A model generated the notes under the pieces. That model saw nothing but the letters and a program-made list of their open reading frames with translations, ran no database searches and was not told the origin of the DNA. Positions 1 to 4,907 of a stretch of 9,998 nt of DNA are shown one piece after another. The position numbers and the translations under genes are program-made. Source of the DNA: Hyphomicrobiales bacterium (lineage in GTDB: Bacteria > Pseudomonadota > Alphaproteobacteria > Rhizobiales > Devosiaceae); NCBI GenBank assembly GCA_027082895.1, contig JALWTJ010000563.1:1-9998 (forward strand). The letters are read 5' to 3'. Every line of letters begins with the position of its first letter. Position 1 is the stretch's first letter.

Positions 1-66
1 CCTGAGAACCGCGCGATCCTGTTGTCCGAACTCTGTACCCGGGCGCAGGATCGGGCAGGTGAATGA
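1..66 (+). CDS. 3' end of an unidentified gene (partial)
   Basis: Frame 1 is open from the first base to a TGA at 64-66. It encodes the 21-residue tail PENRAILLSELCTRAQDRAGE, which looks like an ordinary soluble helical C-terminus. The third codon positions are GC-rich like the neighbouring genes, whereas frame 2 gives a less natural peptide and frame 3 stops at once. The next gene starts 18 bases downstream with its own ribosome binding site, so the two could be co-transcribed. The fragment is too short to assign a family, and its coding status is a judgement from codon composition only. Confidence 0.4.
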   Translation, partial: PENRAILLSELCTRAQDRAGE

Positions 67-84
67 GCAAGGAAAGGCAAAAAA

Positions 85-522
85 ATGAGACCTGATATCA
101 AGAACGCAGTAGCAGGTGGTGCCGCCGGTACCATCGTCATGACCCTGATGATGATGTTCGTGGCCCCCCTGATGACGGGGCAGCCCATGGATATCGCGGC
201 CATGCTGGGCACCATGGTCGGCGGATACACCATGGGCATGCTGGCCCATATCATGATGGGTGTGATCGTGTTCCCGCTTGTCTATGTGTTCATCCTTTAT
301 GAACGGCTGCCCGGCACCCCGCTGCTCCGCGGGCTGATCTGGGGCATCATCCTGTGGGTTCTGGCCGCAACCATGGTCATGCCCATGGCCGGAGGGGGCT
401 TCCTGATGTCCAACCTTGGGGGGGCAATGGCCCTTCTGGCCTCCCTGATGGGGCACCTGGTATATGGGGGCCTTCTGGGCGCCATTGCCGGGGACGGGGC
501 TCATTCCCCCGCTACTGCCTGA
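85..522 (+). CDS. Small methionine-rich integral membrane protein (DUF6789-like)
   Basis: This encodes a 145-residue protein that is almost entirely hydrophobic. Four membrane segments are visible at roughly residues 8-31, 48-72, 80-101 and 108-135, with only short polar links. Nineteen of the 145 residues are Met, including an MMM run near residue 22 and paired Met in helices 2 and 3. Small Gly-rich packing patterns (AGGAAG, GAIAGDG) are also present. The start is well supported: AAGGAAAGG lies seven bases before the ATG. The pattern (KNAVAGG, GTIVMTLMMM, then MDIAAMLG) recalls bacterial proteins grouped as DUF6789, a name I give from memory and with moderate confidence. The function is unknown. 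The Met content invites a copper or metal hypothesis, but there is no CxxC or His motif to support one. A GC-rich hairpin lies about 27 bases after the stop. Confidence 0.82.
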   Translation: MRPDIKNAVAGGAAGTIVMTLMMMFVAPLMTGQPMDIAAMLGTMVGGYTMGMLAHIMMGVIVFPLVYVFILYERLPGTPLLRGLIWGIILWVLAATMVMPMAGGGFLMSNLGGAMALLASLMGHLVYGGLLGAIAGDGAHSPATA

Positions 523-548
523 TTTTTCGGGCAGACGATTTTCTCCCG

Positions 549-588
549 GACGCCGCTTCGCCCCGAACAATCGGAGCGGGGCGGCGTC
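549..588 (+). other. GC-rich hairpin after the membrane protein gene
   Basis: GACGCCG (549-555) pairs with CGGCGTC (582-588), and CCCCG (561-565) pairs with CGGGG (577-581). The arms enclose an 11-base loop, with a five-base bulge on the 5' side. It sits between the membrane protein gene and tRNA-Pro. No T-run follows on either strand, so it is not a standard intrinsic terminator. It may mark the end of the upstream transcript or stabilise its 3' end. Confidence 0.4.
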
Positions 589-676
589 GTGCCGATGACA
601 GCGCAACACCGGACAACCGGCAGGCAGGAAGAACAACCAGGCGGAAAGAACAATCGGGACAGGTGGGAAGGATAAT

Positions 677-753
677 TGGTCGGAGTAGCAGGATTCGAAC
701 CTGCGACCCCCACGTTCCGAACATGGTACGCTACCAGACTGCGCTATACTCCG
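677..753 (-). tRNA. tRNA-Pro (anticodon CGG)
   Basis: Read on the minus strand, the cloverleaf is complete. The seven-base acceptor CGGAGTA pairs with TACTCCG, followed by discriminator A and an encoded CCA (679-677). The D-arm contains CTGGTAGCG. The anticodon stem CCATG/CGTGG encloses the loop TTCGGAA, giving anticodon CGG, which reads proline codon CCG. The T-arm is GCAGG-TTCGAAT-CCTGC. The 77-base length and the overall sequence match bacterial proK-type genes. Oddly, a perfect nine-base inverted repeat flanks the gene: 671-679 against 757-765. The 5' leader could therefore pair with the CCA end and trailer, lengthening the acceptor stem. A promoter-like TTGAAC / TATATA pair lies just upstream. 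Confidence 0.97.
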
Positions 754-772
754 AAACCAATTATCGAGGGGA

Positions 773-801
773 TATATAATCCCCATTTTTGCTCAGTTCA
801 A
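773..801 (-). promoter_or_regulatory. Probable promoter of tRNA-Pro
   Basis: On the minus strand, TTGAAC (801-796) is followed after exactly 17 bases by TATATA (778-773), close to the sigma-70 consensus. Transcription would begin near 766, giving a leader of only about 13 bases before the mature tRNA at 753. A six-base inverted repeat, GGGGAT at 768-773 and ATCCCC at 779-784, surrounds the -10 element and could be an operator. Confidence 0.65.
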
Positions 802-827
802 GCGCATAAATCGGAACGCTTAACATG

Positions 828-856
828 TTGATTGCATCTGCCAATCAGTGTACCAA
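828..856 (+). promoter_or_regulatory. Possible promoter of tRNA-Gln
   Basis: TTGATT (828-833) and TACCAA (851-856) are separated by 17 bases and lie just ahead of tRNA-Gln at 867. The -10 match is weak (three of six). Within the spacer, TGATTG (829-834) and CAATCA (842-847) form a small perfect inverted repeat. The position is right for a short tRNA leader, but the call rests mainly on location. Confidence 0.35.
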
Positions 857-866
857 CGCCTCCGGA

Positions 867-941
867 TGGGGCGTAGCCAAGTGGTAAGGCACCGGTTTTT
901 GGTATCGGCATTCGCAGGTTCGATCCCTGCCGCCCCAGCCA
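867..941 (+). tRNA. tRNA-Gln (anticodon TTG)
   Basis: The cloverleaf is complete. Acceptor TGGGGCG pairs with CGCCCCA, followed by discriminator G and an encoded CCA (939-941). The D-arm contains AAGTGGTAAGGC. The anticodon stem CCGGT/ATCGG encloses the loop TTTTGGT, giving anticodon TTG, which reads glutamine codons. The T-arm is GCAGG-TTCGATC-CCTGC. Its 75-base length and the TGGGG...AGCCA ends are typical of bacterial glutamine tRNA. It diverges from tRNA-Pro with a 113-base shared control region. I see no clear terminator in the roughly 215 bases that follow. Confidence 0.97.
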
Positions 942-1156
942 TCCTTCCCCGGCCACCTTTCCCATTCCTTTGGTCCATATGTGCCGGAAGCTGCCTGCCT
1001 GTCTCTGCCTGACGGCCCCGCATTCAGCCCGTTTCTGACCTGACAAGCCTGCGTTCGCCCGCGCCCCTTTTTCAGGACTTGCGCCCGGACGGCCATCCGC
1101 AAAACCCCGGAAATCCGGAAGATTCTACTCTCTTTTGATCGCAATTCCGTTTCCCG

Positions 1157-1197
1157 TTGACATCCCGTATTGGTGTGCTATTGTACTAACACACTAA
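1157..1197 (+). promoter_or_regulatory. Promoter and probable YtrA-type operator of the GntR/ABC operon
   Basis: A perfect -35 box TTGACA (1157-1162) is followed after 16 bases by TATTGT (1179-1184). Overlapping the -10 box is a near-palindrome from 1170 to 1197, centred at 1183/1184. Its cores are GTGTG (1173-1177) and CACAC (1190-1194), with further matching bases inside (1179/1188, 1180/1187, 1182/1185) and outside (1170/1197, 1171/1196). GntR proteins of the YtrA group are known to bind GTGTAC-like dyads in their own promoters. The position over the -10 box implies autorepression of the regulator and transporter together. Transcription would start near 1191. Confidence 0.75.
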
Positions 1198-1212
1198 CAG
1201 GGCATGTACACG

Positions 1213-1581
1213 ATGGACTGGAACAATTCGCAACCCATTTTCCTGCAGATCCGGCAGCAGCTGATCCAGATGATTCTGGCAGGAGACGGGGACACGGAAA
1301 CTCCCTTGCCTTCGGTCCGGCGCATTTCGGCGGATTTCGCGGTCAATCCGCTCACGGTCACCAAGTCCTACCAGTCCCTGGTGGACCTGGGAATCGTGGA
1401 GAAACGCCGCGGCCTTGGCATGTTTTTGCGGCCCGATGCCCGGGAAAAACTCAAGCTGCACGAACGGGAAAGTTTCCTGAAGGACGACTGGCCCCCCATT
1501 CTCAACCGGATCCGGTTCCTGGAACTGGATCTGTCCGACCTGCTGAACGCTCAAGACACGGGAAACAACGAAGATGCATGA
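1213..1581 (+). CDS. GntR-family transcriptional repressor, YtrA subfamily
   Basis: From the chosen start this encodes about 122 residues, the short form typical of YtrA regulators: a winged-helix DNA-binding domain and a brief C-terminal dimerisation helix, with no large ligand domain. Diagnostic stretches are QPIFLQIRQQL at the N-terminus, LPSVRRISADFAVNPLTVTKSYQSL for the recognition helix region, and IVEKRRGLGMFL for the wing. An ATG also exists at 1204, but AGGG at 1199-1202 lies one base from it and ten from 1213. Homologues usually begin close to the QPI motif, so I prefer 1213. The last eight bases overlap the ATPase gene, so expression of regulator and transporter is coupled. It probably represses its own operon through the dyad over the promoter. 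The inducer is unknown; family members often answer to cell-envelope stress or cationic antibiotics. Confidence 0.92.
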   Translation: MDWNNSQPIFLQIRQQLIQMILAGDGDTETPLPSVRRISADFAVNPLTVTKSYQSLVDLGIVEKRRGLGMFLRPDAREKLKLHERESFLKDDWPPILNRIRFLELDLSDLLNAQDTGNNEDA

Positions 1582-2458
1582 TGGTGCGAACATAATCGAG
1601 GTGAGGGGGCTGTCCAAGAAGTTCGGGGCATCCCGCGTATTGCACGGGATCGACTTTTCCGTTCCCAGCGGCCGCATTTACGGCCTGATCGGGCATAACG
1701 GAGCGGGAAAGACCACCGCCATCAATGCCATTCTCGGCCTGACCGATTATGAGGGCAACGTTTCCGTGCTGGGCCGCGAGCCCTATCGCAACCGGCCCGA
1801 ACTGATGAAGGATGTGGCCTTCATTTCCGACGTGGCCAGCCTGCCCCGTTTCCTGCGGGTCAGTGAACTGCTGGACCTGATGGTCCACCTGCACCCCAAT
1901 TTCGTGCTGGCCCGTGCCGCCGAACTGATTGCCGACACCGACATCCGGCTGTCGTCCCGCATCCGGACCCTGTCCAAGGGCATGATGGCGCAACTGCATC
2001 TGGCCATCGTCATGGCCATCAATGCCCGCCTGCTGGTGCTGGACGAGCCCACCCTTGGCCTGGACATCACCTTTCGCAAGAGGTTTTACCGCCGGCTGGT
2101 GGAGGATTACATGGACGACAACCGTTCCATCCTCATCACCACCCACCAGGTGGATGAAATCGAGTTTCTACTGACCGACCTGATATTTCTCAGAAAAGGA
2201 CGGATCATTCTGAACGCGGACATGGACCGGATTGCCTCCCGGTTCACCCAGATCGTCGTGTCCCCCGATATGGTGGCGGCAGCCGAGGCGGAAAGACCGG
2301 TATTCCGTGTCGTTCAACTGGGACAGAACATCATGATCTTTGACGGGCTGGACCCGGCAAGGGCCCGGGAATTCGGGCATGTGACAACCCCGTCGGTCAG
2401 TGACCTGTTCGTGGCCCTGATGGAAACCCCCAACTCGGAATCTGGAGTGGAAAAATGA
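1574..2458 (+). CDS. ABC transporter ATP-binding protein
   Basis: This encodes a 294-residue nucleotide-binding subunit that would power the adjacent permease at the inner membrane. The Walker A motif GHNGAGKT spans residues 40-47. The signature LSKGM is at about 133-137, a variant of LSGGQ common in regulator-linked exporters. Walker B LLVLDEP is at about 153-159, the D-loop GLD at 162-164 and the switch histidine at H191 (ITTHQ). Where a Q-loop glutamine is expected, the sequence reads AFISDVASLPRFLRV, so Asp occupies the region and no Gln is visible. The last roughly 75 residues form the usual C-terminal accessory segment. The gene overlaps the regulator by eight bases and the permease by four (ATGA). 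The substrate cannot be read from the sequence; export of a toxic or envelope-active compound is the likeliest role for a YtrA-controlled pair. Confidence 0.93.
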   Translation: MHDGANIIEVRGLSKKFGASRVLHGIDFSVPSGRIYGLIGHNGAGKTTAINAILGLTDYEGNVSVLGREPYRNRPELMKDVAFISDVASLPRFLRVSELLDLMVHLHPNFVLARAAELIADTDIRLSSRIRTLSKGMMAQLHLAIVMAINARLLVLDEPTLGLDITFRKRFYRRLVEDYMDDNRSILITTHQVDEIEFLLTDLIFLRKGRIILNADMDRIASRFTQIVVSPDMVAAAEAERPVFRVVQLGQNIMIFDGLDPARAREFGHVTTPSVSDLFVALMETPNSESGVEK

Positions 2459-3375
2459 GTGCCTACGATCTTCGCGCCGCCGCAACCCTGATGAAAAAGG
2501 AACTGATCGAGCACAAGGCCGCCTTCATCTATGTGCCCGGCATCCTTATCGGGGTGGCTGTTCTCACCTTCTTTGCCGCCACCTGGAGCAATGGTGGCGC
2601 GCTGAAAGAAATACAGGTGACCTCGGAAATTTCAGGCAAGCTCGACCTGTTCAATGTCCTTTATGCCGGCTCCATCATGGCCTGGATGGGATATCTCAGT
2701 CTGATGCTGTTTTTCTATTTTGCCGGTTCGTTTTCCGCCGACAGCAAGAACAATGCCCTGCTGTTCTGGAAGTCACTGCCCGTGTCCGATTTCGAGATCA
2801 TGGCCACCAAGACCATCACCGGCATAACCCTTCTTCCCATGATCATCTTCGGCTGGGCCCTTGTCACTGCCCTTGCCGCAACCATTGCCCTCAATGCCCT
2901 GGCATCAATCTCCCCCCTGATCGCATCCCTGAACAAGGGGGTGAGCATCTGGACCATGATCAACCTGGAGATTTCGGCCATGGTTTTTGTCGGTGTGACC
3001 CTGTTGTGGCAGCTTCCCCTTTACGTCTTTGTCGGCCTTCTGGGCACGTTGCTGCGCGGCTGGGCGGTTCCCGCCTTTGTCCTGATCCTGTTCATGCTCT
3101 CGGCACTGGAAGGCATCATCTTCTTCACGCCGGAGGGGTATTTCTCCACCCTGGTGGAGAACCGGATCGGGGCAACCTTCGACATTGTCGGCCAGATGGG
3201 GGAAGCCATGGGCATGCGGGGGCCGGAGAACCTGGCCGACATGGTGGCCGCGGGCTCCTTCGTGCCCGACTTCCTCGCCCGCATCAACTGGACCAGCATG
3301 GTGCTGGGCTGGTTCGTCGCCCTGGCCTTTGTCTGGCTGGCCAGCGAGGTGCGCCGCCGCCAGTTGGCGGACTGA
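2455..3375 (+). CDS. ABC-2 type transporter permease
   Basis: This encodes a 306-residue inner-membrane protein with about six hydrophobic segments, at roughly residues 22-43, 66-92, 118-150, 175-200, 203-225 and 283-298. After the second segment comes a cytoplasmic stretch, SKNNALLFWKSLPVSDFEIM (about 97-116). The FWKSLPVSD pattern is characteristic of ABC-2 permeases linked to YtrB-like ATPases. A long loop between the fifth and last segments (about 230-280) probably faces the periplasm. The ATG overlaps the ATPase stop (ATGA) and is preceded by GGAGTGG, so translation is coupled. Two copies would assemble with two ATPase subunits as an exporter. No periplasmic binding protein or lipoprotein partner is present, which also favours export over uptake. 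Confidence 0.9.
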   Translation: MSAYDLRAAATLMKKELIEHKAAFIYVPGILIGVAVLTFFAATWSNGGALKEIQVTSEISGKLDLFNVLYAGSIMAWMGYLSLMLFFYFAGSFSADSKNNALLFWKSLPVSDFEIMATKTITGITLLPMIIFGWALVTALAATIALNALASISPLIASLNKGVSIWTMINLEISAMVFVGVTLLWQLPLYVFVGLLGTLLRGWAVPAFVLILFMLSALEGIIFFTPEGYFSTLVENRIGATFDIVGQMGEAMGMRGPENLADMVAAGSFVPDFLARINWTSMVLGWFVALAFVWLASEVRRRQLAD

Positions 3376-3453
3376 CGAAAACCGACTTTGCCTGCGAACA
3401 ATCCTGTTGATCTGCGCCTTTGCCATGGGTGCGGGCCGGCCACACGCGTCAAT

Positions 3454-3487
3454 GCAAACAATAATGAAACGCAAACAACAATGAATG
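3454..3487 (+). repeat. Tandem 17-base repeat ahead of the DUF4386-like gene
   Basis: Two adjacent 17-base units, GCAAACAATAATGAAAC (3454-3470) and GCAAACAACAATGAATG (3471-3487), match at 14 of 17 positions. The stretch is A-rich and stands out against the GC-rich surroundings. It ends ten bases before the preferred start codon, so it lies in the 5' untranslated region or promoter of the following gene. Confidence 0.7.
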
Positions 3488-3496
3488 GAATTGAAA

Positions 3497-4057
3497 ATGT
3501 TCAGGAATCTGTCCATCAGGAAACGATCTGCCACCGTCGGCATCATGATCATTCTGGCCTATGCCATGCTGACCTATACCATCACCAACAATCTGGTGCT
3601 GGGAATTGTCACCGACCTGATTGCAGGATTTGCGGTTATTCTCATTCCCGTCCTGATGCTGCCCTTGTTTGCAACCGATGAAACCCGGGGACTGAACCTT
3701 GCCTATATGGGGGCCCGCTTCATCGAGGGCGGTTTGATGGTGGCCGGTGGCGTCATGCTGGCCATCCCTTCGCTGCAGCCCTATCGCAACAGCATCTATG
3801 AGTTTGTCCATATCTGGTTTTTCATCGCCGGTGCCATATATTTTTACATCCTGCTATACCGGACACGGATCGTGCCGCCCTATATCGCGGCATGGGGTTT
3901 CTTTGCCGCCCTTGCCCTGTTGCTGATGATGGTCCTGAACATGCTGTCCATTTCCAGCCCGTTTCTGGCCGTCCTGGTGCTGCCCATTGTTCTGAACGAA
4001 CTGTATCTGGCCATCTGGCTGATGCTGAAGGGGTTCAGATCGCCCGCCGCCCGCTGA
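3497..4057 (+). CDS. DUF4386-like integral membrane protein
   Basis: From the ATG at 3497 this encodes about 186 residues with six or so hydrophobic segments and a basic N-terminus (RNLSIRKRSATVG). The stretch NLAYMGARFIEGGLMVAGG near the middle, and PPYIAAWGFFAALALLLMMV later, resemble conserved patterns of DUF4386, a family of bacterial multi-pass proteins without an assigned reaction. An in-frame ATG at 3485 has no ribosome binding site; GGA at 3487-3489 is well placed for 3497. The gene follows the ABC operon after about 120 bases and may be a separate unit, since that gap contains A-rich tandem repeats. I see no catalytic motif. The family call is from pattern memory and the membrane topology is read directly. 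Confidence 0.8.
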   Translation: MFRNLSIRKRSATVGIMIILAYAMLTYTITNNLVLGIVTDLIAGFAVILIPVLMLPLFATDETRGLNLAYMGARFIEGGLMVAGGVMLAIPSLQPYRNSIYEFVHIWFFIAGAIYFYILLYRTRIVPPYIAAWGFFAALALLLMMVLNMLSISSPFLAVLVLPIVLNELYLAIWLMLKGFRSPAAR

Positions 4058-4121
4058 TGCGCCGGCCCGTCTTTCCCGGATCGCTTCACGCCGTTGCACG
4101 GCAAGGGGGCAAATCCGGGCG

Positions 4122-4170
4122 CGGCCGGCAGTCCGGGGGTTCCCTGCACACCCGGACCGGCCGGCCGTTT
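4122..4170 (+). terminator. Candidate terminator after the DUF4386-like gene
   Basis: GTCCGGG (4131-4137) pairs with CCCGGAC (4151-4157). Below one mismatch and a single bulged base, CGGCCGG (4122-4128) pairs with CCGGCCG (4161-4167). The loop is 13 bases. Only three T follow (4168-4170), so termination efficiency is uncertain, but the helix is very stable and lies 65 bases past the stop codon. Confidence 0.55.
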
Positions 4171-4234
4171 CAAATGTCCATCAAAAGCATTCCTCTGTAT
4201 CTTTCCCGTCAGCAGGAAGCTTTTCATGGCATGG

Positions 4235-4260
4235 ACAGGCGCCCCCAAGGGCGCCTGTTT
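4235..4260 (+). terminator. Compact rho-independent terminator-like hairpin
   Basis: A perfect ten-base stem, ACAGGCGCCC (4235-4244) with GGGCGCCTGT (4249-4258), closes a four-base CCAA loop and runs into TTT, with a second TTT five bases on. It is the second hairpin after the DUF4386-like gene and precedes the SH3-protein gene. It probably isolates the two transcripts. Confidence 0.65.
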
Positions 4261-4438
4261 CCCGTTTCAGGCGGGCGTTCATGGGGACAAGAATCCGAAA
4301 ATTCAAGAATTATTCGTGCGTTTTCAAGGCGTTATGAAAATGAATGTATTCTGAATGGGCCTGTCAGCGTCGGTTCAAGGGCAGTGGCGCATAAAGGGGC
4401 CATCAACACGGGATCAACCACTTGCAGGAACCATCATC

Positions 4439-4771
4439 ATGAACGCCAATCTCAAGAACCTTATCGCTGCATCCGTCGCCGGGCTCGTCATCCTTGGCGC
4501 TGCTGCCTTCACCATCTCCCCGGCCATGGCCGCCGGCTATGACGTAGGCCGCGCCGGGCAGGTGGTAAATGTTGCCTCCTGGGATGTGCTCAATGTCCGT
4601 AAATGGCCCGCCGCCTATTCGCAAAAGATCGGCGCCTTTGCCAACGGCACCTATGTCTATATCGAACGCTGCATCGTCAAGCAGTACGGATCGGACTGGT
4701 GCAAGGTTGGTCGCGACACCACCTATGGCTGGGTCAACTCCCGCTACCTGGCCCTGGTACCGGCAAGCTGA
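4439..4771 (+). CDS. Small secreted SH3-domain protein
   Basis: This encodes a 110-residue protein. The first 31 residues form a classical signal peptide: NANLKN start, hydrophobic core IAASVAGLVILGAAAF, and probable cleavage after the AMA at 29-31. The rest is a single bacterial SH3-type domain, with VLNVRKWPAAYSQKIGAFANG (about 50-70) matching the usual 'lNVRsgPs...G.l..G' pattern and WCKVGRDTTYGWVNSRYL (87-104) matching the 'W..V...g..GWV...yL' ending. Cys78 and Cys88 are the only cysteines and probably form a disulfide in the periplasm. AGGAA eight bases before the ATG at 4439 fixes the start; a longer in-frame extension to 4355 has no such site and would bury the signal peptide. Such domains often bind peptidoglycan or metals, but the partner here is unknown. 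Confidence 0.9.
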   Translation: MNANLKNLIAASVAGLVILGAAAFTISPAMAAGYDVGRAGQVVNVASWDVLNVRKWPAAYSQKIGAFANGTYVYIERCIVKQYGSDWCKVGRDTTYGWVNSRYLALVPAS

Positions 4772-4857
4772 AGCCTTCTTTTTTCTCCGTGACCTCCCAT
4801 GCATGCCTTTTGATTACCTGACCTCCTATCCTCCCGCCTCATCGAGGCATTGACTTT

Positions 4858-4906
4858 GCTCCGCTTTTGTTTTCCCTCAACAGGATCAACAAGGCGGAGC
4901 TTTTTT
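4858..4906 (+). promoter_or_regulatory. Terminator-like hairpin containing the asparaginase ribosome binding site
   Basis: GCTCCGC (4858-4864) pairs perfectly with GCGGAGC (4894-4900). The stem can extend inward by three pairs (4865-4867 with 4891-4893, one of them G-T) around a loop of about 23 bases. Six T follow at 4901-4906, one base before the ATG at 4908. This has the form of an intrinsic terminator. The 3' arm holds GGAG (4896-4899), eight bases from the ATG, the only plausible Shine-Dalgarno sequence for the asparaginase. Formation of the stem would end transcription or hide the ribosome binding site. It may also serve as terminator for the SH3-protein gene, 87 bases after that gene's stop. 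Confidence 0.7.
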
Positions 4907-4907
4907 C

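Larger units (their letters stand above)
4058..4438. other. Intergenic region with two hairpins and no convincing gene
   Basis: Several reading frames cross this 381-base stretch, but none has natural composition together with a ribosome binding site. It holds two strong hairpins (listed separately), then an AT-richer part from about 4291 to 4355 just before the SH3-protein gene. That part contains a weak promoter-like pair, TTCAAG (4323-4328) and TATTCT (4347-4352) with an 18-base spacer. If used, it would give the SH3 gene a leader of about 80 bases. Confidence 0.5.

Noticed and set aside
354..779. Plus-strand 141-residue open frame running over the tRNA-Pro gene
   Set aside because: It overlaps the membrane protein gene in another frame and then crosses a tRNA on the opposite strand. 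The RIRTCDPHVPN-like ending is a well-known spurious product of tRNA antisense sequence.
798..1144. Minus-strand open frames of 67-99 residues across tRNA-Gln
   Set aside because: They include the antisense of a tRNA (GGRDRTCE-like peptide), have no ribosome binding site, and show the typical signature of false gene calls.
1502..2146. 214-residue minus-strand frame opposite the ABC ATPase
   Set aside because: It is an antisense shadow; the plus strand encodes all ABC motifs in order.
4803..4853. Possible 16-codon leader peptide (MPFDYLTSYPPASSRH) ending just before the asparaginase hairpin
   Set aside because: The position and the Pro-Pro pair are suggestive of attenuation, but there is no Shine-Dalgarno sequence and no run of Asn or Asp codons, so I do not annotate it.
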